A stretch of DNA of 64,000 nucleotides from Craspedostauros australis. Its lineage: Eukaryota > Bacillariophyta > Bacillariophyceae > Mastogloiales > Achnanthaceae. The notes under the pieces were generated by a model. It worked only from the letters and a program-made list of their open reading frames with translations, had not been told where the DNA came from and made no database searches. A program made the position numbers and the translations under genes. The stretch is from NCBI GenBank assembly GCA_026770025.1, contig JAMXDE010000013.1:1240001-1304000 (forward strand), given 5' to 3'. Of the stretch, positions 11,440-22,167 are shown in pieces (positions within the stretch are counted from its first letter, which is position 1; each line of letters starts with the position of its first letter).

Positions 11440-11978
11440 ACCGGCTTCCGACACACATCGCCGAGGTGAGCGGAACGACAGAGAACAGGAGGTGGCTGGA
11501 GGCAACAGTGGTGAAATGTGGATGTGGTGAGAACCAATGCCAATGCAGACTGCATGCAGGACAGTGTGGAAGTGCAGCCACTCAGCTGATGCCACCACGT
11601 CCACGATGGGTGATGCAAGAGGGTCGAAGATGTGGCGACAGAGGGGCGGTCCATGACAGTCCGTGACATTGGAGTGATGTGGCACGGCATCTCTGAAGTC
11701 GACAAGGAACCATCATCAAACCATGTTGTGTCATGTGTGCAATATATGTAACATGGTAGATTTCTGATATTTGTGATATTACTCGTGGGGAGCGGTTCAC
11801 AATGAACAGGCTGTTGTTCTGTTCTATTCTGTTCTGTGCATCCTGTCACTGTCCAGCCAGGGTTGGCCTGTTGTTGCTCTTGATCTGTTCCTGCGCGGTC
11901 ATTGTGTATCCCAGTGATTTCATCTGCTTTGTCTGTCCTTCCCTCGCTTCTGGTGTGGTTGGGAAGAACTTGCAATGC
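11440..11978. other. intergenic stretch downstream of the NTPase gene
   Basis: No recognised gene is present. On the minus strand the frame of the broken secreted-protein ORF (next entry) continues open past its stop, through this interval to about 11376. It encodes Gln-, Asn- and Thr-rich sequence, probably by composition. Confidence 0.45.
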
Positions 11979-12503
11979 CTACTTGTGGTGTATCACCCAG
12001 CCTGTCGCTGCTCTGTGTTGTGTGCTATCCTCAGTCACCTCCTTGTGTTGGACCTGGCCATCCACTTCAGTATCCTGTTCAGTATCCTCTTCCATATCCT
12101 CCATACCCCCTCGGTACCCTCCATAGCTTCCTACATACACTCTGTATCTTCGCTGTATCAAGTGTGGACGGAAGCTGTCTTCTCCCTGTTGTACCGAGCC
12201 TTGTCCGATACCTTGCCTAATACCTTGTGGTCCTGCTTGTTGTCCTCCCTGTCCTCCACTTCCATCCACTCCTCTGTCATCGTGTTCATGCTCGTGCTGT
12301 TTGTTTCGCCCCTTCCTCCCAATTCGAAGGTTGCGTGGAGATGCTCCAGTGCCATCTCCCTCGAGGATGGACTTGGTTACTTCACCTTCCGTTGCATTTC
12401 ATTGCGAAACCCCTCCACTTTCCAGTTGCCCATCGGCCACCTCTGATGCTTGGGCGGCCAGCAGAAGCAATGCGCAGATCATGACAGATAGAGTGAACTT
12501 CAT
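11979..12503 (-). pseudogene. secreted Gly/Gln-rich protein frame broken by one in-frame TGA
   Basis: On the minus strand ATG 12503 opens a typical signal peptide (MKFTLSVMICALLLLAAQAS). After 34 codons there is a TGA at about 12401-12399. The same frame then continues for about 138 codons to a TAG at 11979. The downstream part is basic and hydrophilic, then Gly/Gln-rich (GGQGGQQAGPQG, GIGQGS), then Tyr/Gly (YVGSYGGYRGG), then Glu/Asp/Met repeats (EDMEEDTEQD). No domain is known to me. The TGA could be a disabling mutation, a sequencing error or a readthrough/selenocysteine site. A spliced model that skips it is not obvious. The signal peptide and the downstream frame agree, so this was probably one secreted protein. 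Confidence 0.4.
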
Positions 12504-13059
12504 GATGGGTATTAGCGCAATGCTAAATCTCTAACAATAGCAACACCCGTCGACCAATCAGAAATCTCCACTTTTCTTACCTTTTCCGTTCCGAACGGAA
12601 ATTTTGGTCGAAAATCCGTTGTGTCAAATTTGTGTCACAATTCGCTTCAATCATAAATCCAAAATGTCGCGGAAAGGGATTTCTTGCCAAGATGAACCTC
12701 TCTGCCCAATCAGGACAGACTTAGGTCTTGGGTGCGACACGTGCGAATCTTACCGCAACCTTCTCAAGTGAATACGATCAACCATGTGATCGTACTACTA
12801 GCAACATCGTGAGAAGACGTAATTCACAACACGGGGTATTGCAGTTTTTTGTTCATTGACTTCTACTAACTCTACTTCACACAGTATCACGCACATTTGT
12901 CATGTTGTCTCCGTGTTAATTTTGCTTCCAATTGCATGAGACCATGCCATGTCTCTCTCATGCTCACAGTTCCAAGAATACAATCTTGTGAGCTTGACAG
13001 CATCCTACCACTCTGAAAGAGCACTATCGAAAAATCACGAGGGGAGAGCAAAAGCAAAG
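12504..13059. other. intergenic, no gene seen
   Basis: AT-rich sequence with no open frame of interest. It includes a short near-palindrome around the CGTTCCGAACGG sequence at about 12588-12599. It probably contains the upstream region of the secreted-protein frame. Confidence 0.5.
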
Positions 13060-13129
13060 TACCATGCCAGGATTCGAACCCGGAACCTCAGTTAGAATTA
13101 CTGGTGCTCTACCGTTGAGCTACAGGCGT
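13060..13129 (-). tRNA. tRNA-like sequence, probably a tRNA pseudogene
   Basis: The minus strand has a good D arm (GCTC-AACGGTA-GAGC), an anticodon arm CCAGT/ACTGA with four of five pairs, and a T arm CCGGG-TTCGAAT-CCTGG with a canonical loop. The acceptor strands (ACGCCTG and CATGGTA) pair poorly. The anticodon loop AATTCTA lacks the usual U33 in its best-paired register. Reading the loop one base later would give anticodon UCU (Arg), and the paired register gives UUC. A TTTT run follows about 12 bases downstream, as for Pol III termination. It is more likely a degenerate tRNA, an organelle-derived tRNA copy or a SINE head than a working gene. Confidence 0.45.
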
Positions 13130-13277
13130 TGCGATTGCTGATCCGAACACAAGTGAAATTTGTAGATAGTGGGGGCTACGGGAGTAACGTAATTTGCACT
13201 ATACGTATTTGTGCTGATACACTCATACAAATAACACTCTAATACAAACACTCATCCTCACTCCAACAGCAATCTGA

Positions 13278-14057
13278 TCACTCTATGTTCTTGGTACAGT
13301 ATCCTTCACACCCATCTACAATTATGTTCCAACACTGAACGTCCATGTATCCCATTCCAAGGTTAGGCACACCATCCTTGTACTCTCTGCTGCCCATCAA
13401 AATCAGTATTTTGAATGACTCGCTGCTGGCATGGTACTTCAATCCTGGTCCAGTCACGAAAGCTGGATTGATGGTGGCCATCGTCCACCAATTCTGAGAG
13501 CCAGCAACCTGCCATGCTGCCATCTCTGCCAATAGCTTGTCATAGTAGTATGGTTGGCAGTCAATGCTTGCAGTCATGTTGATGACATGCTCTGTCAAGA
13601 TGTTGCCAGGTGCGTTGTTTGTGTTGGATGCATCTGTGTAGATGGCCGCAACCAAACTGGTCATGACGACGTGGCGCACCAACAGAGTCTTCGTTGCCAT
13701 GTTGAGCACATCCTTGGTCCCATTCACAGCCGGATCGACCAGTTCCTTCTGAGGATCGTCCACCATCAGTGAGACCGGCGAAGCTATGTGAAAGACCACG
13801 GAACAACCTTTCATGCCTTCTGCAAACAACCCTGGTTCTGTCAGATCAGGACGGAACAGCTTAATGGATCCTGGAGAGTCATCCGTGACATCTGTGAGGT
13901 ACTTGAACTCCTCTGGCTTGGAAAGGTTGCGGACGGTTCCATGAACAGTGGCGCCTGCATCCAGGAGTTGCTTGATGAGCACACCCGCGATGTACCCTTC
14001 TGCCCCTGTGACCAGGACAGGAGACGAAGTATCGACTTTCCAGGTTGCTTCGGTCAT
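13278..14057 (-). pseudogene. dihydroflavonol-4-reductase-like protein, truncated tandem copy
   Basis: The frame has 259 residues from ATG 14057. It is an extended short-chain dehydrogenase of the DFR/cinnamoyl-CoA-reductase/GRE2 group. It has the Rossmann motif VLVTGAEGYIAGVLIKQLLDAG near the N-terminus and a YxxxK active site in YYYDK. It is clearly homologous to the gene at 16137-14750. The two match closely up to the residues GMGYMDV. After that the sequence departs from its paralogue, apparently through a small deletion, and stops early after MDVQCWNIIVDG and a few more residues. No second exon follows. About 100 C-terminal substrate-domain residues are missing, so it is probably not functional as a standard reductase. 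Confidence 0.7.
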
Positions 14058-14749
14058 AATGTTGATGCTGTGGTTGCTTCTTCAGCTCACTTGCTTTGTC
14101 GCTTTGATGATTGTTTGCTTGGGAAAGGTTGTGAACGCAAGCAGAGGCATTCAGACTGATATATGTGGAGCGCTTCCCGCAGATCTTCCCTCATTCTCTT
14201 CTTTGTGTGTCTGGTCATGCTGTGCGCCGCACAACGTGAGGACGAACATTGCGAAGTCTCCTGTCGCCATCACTGTCGTCATTCCGATTTGCAAATCTGG
14301 CTTCGTTTTGTTCTGACTGGTTTGTCGCGAATGGGTATCTTTTGGATGTTGGTGTGAAATAAGATTTCCCACGGTTTGTGCGCTGCGTTCGATTTGGGAA
14401 GGGCGCAGCAAGGAATGGCTTGATACCCTGGCACATCGTGGTCAAGCGCGAAGTGATGAGCCAGGTGGTGAACTTGGGGCTGAAGTGGTGTGCATAAGTC
14501 GTACTATTCTTAGAGTATGTTATTATATTACATAATGCGAAATATAGCGTTTTGCTGGAAATACGGTATGTGTGCTCCTGCTCACCACACGAGTATGAGT
14601 CCGAGTCCGGGTCCGAGTACATCGACTTCGTCATTCTGGTTGGTTGGTTGTGTGAGTGCGAGAAGTTTGATCACTTCGTAGGTCGGCACATTGGCTGATT
14701 TGGAAGACGCTTCGATGAGTGTTGTTGTTCGACCCTTCACTGCGAACTA
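14058..14749. other. spacer between the two reductase genes
   Basis: Seven hundred bases downstream of the intact reductase and upstream of the truncated copy. No gene is recognised. It must hold the promoter of the truncated copy, if that copy is still expressed. Confidence 0.5.
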
Positions 14750-16137
14750 CTAGTTCTTCCTCTCCACGCCGCCATAGTCAAGGATCTGCTCGAACATTTC
14801 GTTGAAGGTGTCTTCCAAGGAGCGGTACTGGATACCCAGTGATTCCTTGGATTTGGTGTTGTCTAGATTGACGTCGACATCGACGTTGTTTGCGACATAG
14901 CGGCGTGTAGTGATGGCACTGAGGTATGGTCCAAGCAAAGACATCAAGAACTTTGGCACCGTTCTTGTAGGGATCGGGTAGCGCGAGTATTTCTTGCGAA
15001 GGATCTGCGATGTCGTGCGTTTGTTTTTGGCAATACAGAATGGAATTGAGTAAACAAGAGAAGAGAAGAGTATGCACATGGGGTGTGTTCGTGTGCGTGT
15101 TTGGAAAACGAGAGGAAATGAAGCACAGCGAAGCATTGCATGAAATATGAAGCAGGGTGTCGAGTGAGTGATGGTGTAGTATCATTGCAAGAAGTCCGCG
15201 CAAGAAGTCAGTGTAATGTAGCATTTCCATACACGCAACAATCGATGCCCGTTGTTTGAGCGATTGATTGATGCATTCATGGACCAACCAATTCGAAGCC
15301 ACGGAGTGCACTTACAGTTGCAGCTTCGAAGGCATTGGAATTCTTGGCGGCGAGGATGTGTCGACCAGTCACACCCTCCTTGTAGGCTGCCACTATATGA
15401 GCTCTTGCCACTTCCCGGACATCCACGAAGCTCATGCCAAACTTCGGCACGCCAGTTGAAAGCTCCCCGCCACACACCGAAATGATGAATTTAACTGATT
15501 CGCTGCTTGCGTGGTACTTCAATCCCGGACCCATGACGAAAGATGGATTGATGACGGCCATCGTCCATTGATTTTGACAACCGAGAAGTCGCCATGCCAC
15601 CATTTCTGCCTGTGCCTTGCTGAAGTGGTACGACTGGTAGTCGAGGCTCGCGGTGATGTTGTCGACGTCCTCTGTCAGGGTATTGTTGGGTGCGTTGTAG
15701 GTGTCCGCCGCGTCCGCGAAGATCGATGCAACGGAGCTGGTCAACACCACACGGCGTACGGATGGCGTCTTCGTTGCCGTGTTGAGCACGTTCTTGGTTC
15801 CATTCACCGCTGGATCGACCAATTCCTTCTGCGGATTCTTCACTTTCAAGACAAATGGCGACGCCGTGTGGAAGACGATGGAACATTCCTTCATGCTTTC
15901 CTCGAATGACCCATCTTCCAATAAATCACCGCGGAAAAGCTTGAGGGTTCCTGGGGACTTGTCCGCTACATCGACGAGATACTGGAGACGTTCGGTGTTG
16001 GATGGATCGCGGACGGTGCCGTGAACCGTAACGCCTGCATCAAGAAGTTGCTTGATGAGCACACCGGCGATGTACCCCGTTGCGCCGGTGACCAGGACGG
16101 GCGAAGATGTGTCGATTTTCCAATCGGTTGAGGACAT
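14750..16137 (-). CDS. dihydroflavonol-4-reductase-like NAD(P)H oxidoreductase, two exons
   Basis: Exon 1 is 16137-15316 and exon 2 is 15004-14750. The intron, 15315-15005 (311 bp), has GTAAGT at the donor and TCGCAG at the acceptor. Both exons are in phase 0 and give a protein of 358 residues. It is an extended SDR related to plant DFR and yeast GRE2, which reduce carbonyl substrates with NADPH. The Rossmann motif is VLVTGATGYIAGVLIK and the catalytic YxxxK lies in YHFSKAQAE. The region GVPKFGMSFVDVREVARAHI before the intron is the usual conserved segment of the family, and the sequence RYPIPTRTVPKFL follows it. No targeting presequence is obvious, so a cytosolic enzyme is likely. The substrate cannot be read from sequence. 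It is the intact member of a tandem pair. Confidence 0.85.
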
Positions 16138-18231
16138 GATGCGCTTCAGTTGGTGATTAAATTGGGTTGTGCGCTTGATGGTTGTGTTGTTGAATCCAAT
16201 GATCCGGACTAGAGTGATTGGTTGGGTTGATGTTGGGTTGTGCTCTCCATCGATGTTGTGGCTGATGCTTGTGAGTTGTTGCCGAAGTGGCGCTTCGCCT
16301 TTTTCGTCACAGAGACCAAGTCATTTGTCAGAGTCTCGACGTTCGAACTTGTTCTGTTGAAGCGTCTGTCATTCGCCTCACACCAAAGTGTCAGTCTTTC
16401 CAATTGTTTGGAACTTTTTCTGTCTGTTTGGGAAGAAGGGAAGGCTCGTTTTTGCAGACTGACAACGAGACGGGTCACTATGTCGAGATGTACATGTGTA
16501 TGTGCATCGTTCACCTGTCATTCTCTCATACTCATGTACAGACGGTACAACTACACAGGTGTTAATAGTAAACTGTGATTTGCCAAAATCACATCACGAA
16601 ATTGAACACAGAAAATTGAGCAGAATGTCTGGAGGAAATTTGCAAACAATGATTTCTTAGAGTATCAGGAACATCGCCTGTCCATCCATCAATGGAAACA
16701 CATGGCATCAAGTGAAGCTCGATGTACTTCCCAACTAAACCTCAAATGACAACATCCTTGCCAAGCCATCGCATCATCGATAGAACATGGCATCTGGAGG
16801 AACATGGAACAGGACAGCTGATGTAGAAAAGATGCCATCATGTCACCATGTTGACATTTGTCTCCAGGTCAGAGCAGGAGGAGAAGATCTGATGACCAAA
16901 GGACATCAAGATCATGGATACGAGAGGTGAAGTTCAAATGGTAAGTGCTCATGGAGTAGGAACCAGTAGTGAACGAATGGAGTGTCAAATGCGGAGTACC
17001 CATCGAACAAGAAGTATTGTGTAGCACGAGTACACAATATTGAGAGAGAGAGAGAGAGAGAATACAAAGAGTAGCAAGAGAGCATCTTGCACACCAACTC
17101 ATAGTTGGAGAATGAATCTACGAAACAGATAAACATGCCAAGAGCATCGGGCAAGAGGACAGACACTGAGAGGATTGGAGTAGCCAAGTACTGAAATAGC
17201 AAACAGGACAACTATCAACCAACACTGTCATCCATGATTGTAGGCTTCCAATCACGGAACTTGCCAACAGACGCCATGCAAATTGTACCGTCCCTGTTGC
17301 GATATTCCGCTGCCCTTTGATCAAATTGGCGTCCAGATAAAAGAGGGAAAGCAGTTGGGATCCGGAGGGGGAAGGATTTCGGAGCTCAACTGACAAGCGG
17401 TTCTCGGAATATCAGCAGTGCAGGATCAAGTGAGAGGCTGAGTGACACATGTCACTTTGGGATGTGGCAGTGACTCAGGTCGCAAGCACTTTGCTTCAGG
17501 CATCCCATCTCCGTCTGGATATTCTTCTCGCAATGAAACTATTGCTATATGATGATGAATTGGGACTGGATTCGAAAAGCAAGTCGGAGATGCGGATTGG
17601 AGTCCTCGGATTCGTCTGGAATGCTTAGCCCACCACACCGCAACCTTTCGAATGAATCGGCAACAGTCGGGTGGCTGGACCCACTCCCCCTTTTCGTAAC
17701 AATGGAGCAAGGCTGCTACCGCCCATTACGCCAAGCATATCACAAATGCACCGACAACGAACTGAGGCCTACGTGGATCGGTACCAATAGAAGCACACAG
17801 CGGAAAGTGCGATCAGCCTCCACGACACCATAACCATCATCATTTGAATGTCCATGGCTTTGCCACCTCTATTTTTGGGTTTCATGTGTGGAATGACTTG
17901 CCGGGACCGGCCGCAGGTCCCATCACTCAAGTGGGTCCTGAGGTGTCCGTTTGCGCGAAGGCGGGTGACAGTCACCGCGATGGTATGTTAATTGCAATAC
18001 TGGTACCATGTACATGGTGTTGTGTGGAGTAGAATCTCTGATTCTGTGTAGACCGCAATGCAGCTCTGCAAATGGCGTGACGATTGAACAAGTGTGGTAT
18101 TATGTTCGGAGATCTATGTTTCCTCTCATGCGAAGTTCGTGTCTTTCCTCTCTTGCTCTCCTCGCATGCTTGACAGAGAATGTGAAGAATGACTGAGCAG
18201 GGTACCGACACGTGGAGGCTCGTGCGAACCC
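16138..18231. other. intergenic, no gene seen
   Basis: About 2.1 kb between the reductase start and the 3' end of the phosphatase gene. It includes a GA microsatellite at 17042-17061 and no coding sequence that I recognise. Short frames on both strands look random. Confidence 0.5.
17042..17061. repeat. (GA)n microsatellite
   Basis: About ten perfect GA dinucleotides in gene-free DNA. Confidence 0.9.
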
Positions 18232-19359
18232 TTACATCCCCCATGCCGAATCTGGCAACGTGCGAAACACATCTCGCTCCTTCTCTGTCAGCTGCTTCTC
18301 TGCCTTGAGCATGTCCCCAAGCTTTAGACCATTCCCAACGTATCCGGAGTCCTTTTCCATCCGCGGTGCCTTGATCAGGGCCCTTGATTCGGCCGTCAGA
18401 TCGTATGCCATCCCGTCCGGTGTACGCTGCAGATGCAGCAAGCCGCAATTTGGTGAATTGTGCAGATTCTCAAAGTCGTCCACGCTCCACTGGAGCCACC
18501 TCATGACAAACAAACGTCCCGCAATACCGTGCGTGACCAAGATCGCCGTCGCGTTGGCGGCTGTGCGTTCGCCAATCCGGTATGCTGTCTGTTCAATGTC
18601 TTGCACGAAAGTTCCAGAGAAGGCCGAGACCCGGTCGAAGACGTCTGCGCCGCTTTCGCCATCGGGGAAGCGGAAAAAGAAACGTCCGAATTTGGGTCGC
18701 TCTTCCTTGGCGGCTTGGATGAGCTCGGGGTCTTGGAAGTTGCCAAAATCCTGCTCGCGTAGTCGCGGTTCTTCGCGGGTGAAGAGGATGGGGTTTGAAA
18801 TTTGGCTTTGGATTTCCTTCAGCGTCTCTTTGGTTCGATGGTAGGGAGAGACGTAGAATAGAATGTTGCTGTCCGGTCCGACGATTTGCTGAATCCGTCG
18901 TCCCGCGTCTCGGGATTGACGACGTCCGCGCTGGGAGAGCGGCATCTTCCAATCGGGGGTTGTAGCGTACAGCGATTCGTCGGCATTGCCCAAGGATTCG
19001 CCATGCCGTAAAATGAGGATGTTACGTGGCAAGATGGATCTTGTGAAGCGTTGGTGGTGGATGTTTGGATTGTAGGGGTGATGGCGAGGCTGGTTCCTTG
19101 GAAAAGCGGTGCCGAAGGACGATATCCGCCACGATGGCTCGCTCGATCCCTGTCTTTCGATCGTTTCCGACTTCGTGGGGTCATCCGGTTTTGATGACGA
19201 CCACGATGACGACCACGATGACGACCACGATGACGACGCTCGAAGTGCGGCTGGGACAACAACATGCCGGACTCGGCTGCCATAGCAAAGTCCGCTCCAC
19301 CACGTCGAAGTGTCCGCACGTGTCCGAAGTTGACGCCAAGAGCCTCCAAGCCGTCCCAT
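18232..19359 (-). CDS. histidine phosphatase superfamily protein (phosphoglycerate-mutase-like)
   Basis: The protein has 375 residues from ATG 19359 and a single exon. The catalytic set of the superfamily is present: LILRHGES (R118, H119), an Arg in SPYHRTKET (R175), a Glu in LREQDFG (E202) and LVTHG (H277). His119 would form the phospho-intermediate. The arrangement RHGES...SPYxRTxET...REQDFG...FPDGES is most like the fungal and plant DET1/PGM-like phosphatases and not the glycolytic mutases. The first 110 residues are basic, Ser/Trp-rich and not conserved, and could be a plastid or mitochondrial presequence. They include four copies of an SSSW-type unit made by a 12-bp tandem repeat. The C-terminal tail is Lys/Glu-rich. 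The substrate is unknown. Confidence 0.85.
   Translation of the reverse strand: MGRLGGSWRQLRTRADTSTWWSGLCYGSRVRHVVVPAALRASSSWSSSWSSSWSSSKPDDPTKSETIERQGSSEPSWRISSFGTAFPRNQPRHHPYNPNIHHQRFTRSILPRNILILRHGESLGNADESLYATTPDWKMPLSQRGRRQSRDAGRRIQQIVGPDSNILFYVSPYHRTKETLKEIQSQISNPILFTREEPRLREQDFGNFQDPELIQAAKEERPKFGRFFFRFPDGESGADVFDRVSAFSGTFVQDIEQTAYRIGERTAANATAILVTHGIAGRLFVMRWLQWSVDDFENLHNSPNCGLLHLQRTPDGMAYDLTAESRALIKAPRMEKDSGYVGNGLKLGDMLKAEKQLTEKERDVFRTLPDSAWGM
19192..19237. repeat. 12-bp tandem repeat inside the phosphatase gene
   Basis: Four near-perfect copies of GATGACGACCAC lie within the coding sequence. On the coding (minus) strand they give repeated Ser-Ser-Ser-Trp. The length is a multiple of three, so copy-number changes would keep the frame. 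Confidence 0.85.
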
Positions 19360-20142
19360 GGTCTGATGTGCTGTGCGATGGGGTGCGATGGGGTGCGAGA
19401 GTGTGAAACTCGCGCTACGTTGGCAGTATTGTCTGGCGATTGGTACGGTATTGCTCTGGTCTGCTCTGCTACGAATATTATGGCTAATTGCGCGGACGCT
19501 CGTTGAGTATACTAATGTCCTAGTGTGCTGCTCGCTTCGACGTGTGGGGATCTCGGATGCTGCGCGTGATTCTGCTGCTGCGTTCGTGAGTGTTGATGAG
19601 TCGGCGTCCAGTTGTTCTGCGTTCCATTACCAAGTGATGAGCAGCGTGTGTGCGTCGTATGGCGCGAGGACTGGTATCGGTACGTGTTCGTGATGATTGG
19701 ATCGCTGGCTTTCTGTCGTGATGGGTGGATCCAGACACTCTCATGCCATCAGTACGTGCCAAACCACACATACTACGTGTAAATGGGCAACACAAAAATG
19801 ACGCGAACCTCGGCGACCACCACAATCAACCAGACACAAATGAGAATTTGCGTGTTCGGTCTTTCCACAGAACCGAACAACATGTGACGTTGCACCTCTC
19901 TCTCTCTCCAACCAAACAAGAACAAGGATCATGGGGGTGCCGACCGTCCAGAGCTCGTACTCGTAGAATCTCCCAAGGTGCGATTGCAGCATAAAATCGA
20001 TCTCCCTCCTTGAATGTGACACTTCCTCTATCATTAGTTTGTTGTTCCACTTGTATCGTATCGTACATGGCACAAGCGCGCCGTTTCGTGAATGTCCTCC
20101 TCTCTCTCTCTCTCCTTCTTTATCTCTCCCTGTAGCGTTCCA
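19360..20142. other. intergenic between phosphatase and R3H gene
   Basis: No gene is recognised. It holds the promoter side of the phosphatase gene and the 3' side of the R3H gene. Short CT tracts lie at about 19895-19909 and 20100-20117. Confidence 0.5.
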
Positions 20143-22167
20143 TCATCCCAAGGACGGGAATTCATCCAGGTTATTCACGTCCGTCATTTGGCGCGGTGGA
20201 GATCTCTGCTGTTGCTGCTGCTGCTGCTGTTGTTGTTGCTGTTGAGGGTGAGGATGATGCATTTGCTGATGCATTGGTGCGCCATGATTCTGTGCATAGT
20301 ACATCCTTGGCGGGTTGGTGTTGGGGCCGCCGTTGCCGGTTTTGGTGCTGTTATCTGCGTAGCGAGGGACATTCATCGCAGGGTGCGTCTGTCGGGCCAT
20401 GTGGAAGTTATTCCCGTTGGGGCTGACGAAGTATTGTGCAGATTGATGAGGTAGCTGTTGTGGGGATGGTGTGGGTGGAGGTGGCACCATGCGGTGCTGC
20501 TGTTGGTGCTGCTGTTGCTGATGCTGTTGTTGGCGGTGGAGATGTTGCTGTTGTTGTTGTTGCTGCTGCTGCTGATGAAGCGATAGCTGGTTGAATTGGT
20601 GAATGTTGGCGGGCATGTTGTCCCTACCTGGGCGAGGAGCATATGGACCTCTGTGGTTGGTGACCATACCATTGTTCATGCCATTATTCATGTCACTGTT
20701 CATCTCAGCATGCTGCTGCGGTGGGTACATGCTACGTGGCATCCCAGCACGCGGTGGGTACTGGCCCTGAATGCCGGGGACCATGTTGGCATTTGGGAAG
20801 CTTTTGCCAAACGCATCGTTCAGGTACCCGTGGGTTTTCTGCAGCGGTACTACAGCTGCGCCACCTCTTCGAAAGTCCGGGTCATTCTCTTCCTGTTGGC
20901 GATTACGGTAGGTTGCTTTGCCCTTGACGTTGGAATTGCCGGTAAAACGACCACCACTGCTGCCACCAGTCCCATTTCCGGTGCCACCGGAGGCGTCACT
21001 CTCCACGCTATTCCTTCGGTGAAGAGACGATTTCTTGCTGGCAAATCCATCCGGCGAGCTGATCGAGGATTCTTGCTGACGTGATGACGGGCCAGCATCG
21101 CCATCTTGTTGTTCGTTGAAAATGCGCGCCCTGGCTTCCGCATACGCCTTCTCCCTGTCGGCGAAGTTCTTGCTTCCTTTTCGAGAGTTTGCACCATTTG
21201 CGCCGTTGGCGCCACGGGAACCACGTGAGCTATCTCCGCTGGAATCGCGTTTCATAATCTTCATCTTTCGTGATCGTCGTTTTCCGCTGCTACCGCCGCT
21301 GCTGGGGCCGCCGATGCCGGAGGCAGAACTTTGCGTCCCGCCGCCATTTTTGAGTTGGTCGGAGCCGCGAGTAATGTCATTAGGACTGGCGGCCAGCTGT
21401 GCGACGTCCGCGTCCAGCAGCATGTGGCTGGGGATGCGAGAATCAGGCTGCTTGGTGAGGCGGATGTAGCCATCCTTGATGGTGCCATTTTCTCGCGGAA
21501 TCTGAAATCTATCTGCGAGACGGTGCAGAATGCAACGCTGAAAGCTGGTTTGGGGACGTTCCTTCGTGATGTTGGCCCCGGCTATGATGGATCCTGTGGG
21601 AGAAACGATGATGGAATTGAACAGGCCACCGACCTCGATGAACACGTGTGGGGACTTCATGAAGTCCACCATTGCCTTTTCGAGTTTGAAGAGTCCCAAT
21701 CGTTCGCGTTGGTCGCGCATTGCTGCGATGAGAGCCGAATCGATTTGCTGCGAGCTATCAGGTGTGGACGGCAGGGGAGGTGTCGCCGTTGCTGCGCTAC
21801 CAGCATCTACCACTCTTGTTGCTGGCGTTGGTGTCAAAGTTGACGATGGTGGCGCCGAATTTGATATGTCTCCGTTGACTGTCGGAACGATCGAAGAAGA
21901 AGCCAATGGCTGAGATCCACCACAAGTCCCATTCTCGACACTGACCGCCTGTGCCGAGCTATTCTTCGGTGCGGTCGAAGGTCCTGTCTGTCCCGAAGTG
22001 CCGGTTGAATTTTGCGATTGAGCAGGACCGGGCGGTGGTGTTGGGTTCATCAGCATCGCAGGGGTCAAGAGGGCAACGTTGGACGCAGCTGATTTGTTGT
22101 TGGTTGTGTTTCCGCCATCGCCTTCGGTGTCTCCGCGCAAGACGGCGCCGTATGTCGCTGTTGTCAT
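20143..22167 (-). CDS. R3H-SUZ domain RNA-binding protein, Gln-rich
   Basis: The protein has 674 residues from ATG 22167, with an in-frame TGA a few codons upstream. Residues 1-140 are Ser/Thr/Pro-rich and probably disordered. The R3H region is about 150-245: LGLFKLEKAMVDFM, then SFQRCILHRLADRF with the Arg and His of the R3H core. A SUZ domain follows at about 299-355: RKMKIMKRDS, then a spacer, then FADREKAYAEARARIFNE. R3H plus SUZ is the order of the R3HDM/Encore family, which binds single-stranded nucleic acids, usually mRNA, in the cytoplasm. The C-terminal half is Gln-, Asn- and Pro-rich with several CAG/CAA-coded Gln runs, typical of ribonucleoprotein-granule proteins. No intron is needed. 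The family assignment is firm and the RNA target is unknown. Confidence 0.88.
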   Translation of the reverse strand: MTTATYGAVLRGDTEGDGGNTTNNKSAASNVALLTPAMLMNPTPPPGPAQSQNSTGTSGQTGPSTAPKNSSAQAVSVENGTCGGSQPLASSSIVPTVNGDISNSAPPSSTLTPTPATRVVDAGSAATATPPLPSTPDSSQQIDSALIAAMRDQRERLGLFKLEKAMVDFMKSPHVFIEVGGLFNSIIVSPTGSIIAGANITKERPQTSFQRCILHRLADRFQIPRENGTIKDGYIRLTKQPDSRIPSHMLLDADVAQLAASPNDITRGSDQLKNGGGTQSSASGIGGPSSGGSSGKRRSRKMKIMKRDSSGDSSRGSRGANGANGANSRKGSKNFADREKAYAEARARIFNEQQDGDAGPSSRQQESSISSPDGFASKKSSLHRRNSVESDASGGTGNGTGGSSGGRFTGNSNVKGKATYRNRQQEENDPDFRRGGAAVVPLQKTHGYLNDAFGKSFPNANMVPGIQGQYPPRAGMPRSMYPPQQHAEMNSDMNNGMNNGMVTNHRGPYAPRPGRDNMPANIHQFNQLSLHQQQQQQQQQQHLHRQQQHQQQQHQQQHRMVPPPPTPSPQQLPHQSAQYFVSPNGNNFHMARQTHPAMNVPRYADNSTKTGNGGPNTNPPRMYYAQNHGAPMHQQMHHPHPQQQQQQQQQQQQQRSPPRQMTDVNNLDEFPSLG

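Noticed and set aside
11802..12446. 214-codon plus-strand Cys/Leu-rich frame
   Set aside because: Antisense to the patterned secreted-protein frame on the minus strand. The hydrophobic, Cys-rich composition is a mirror effect.
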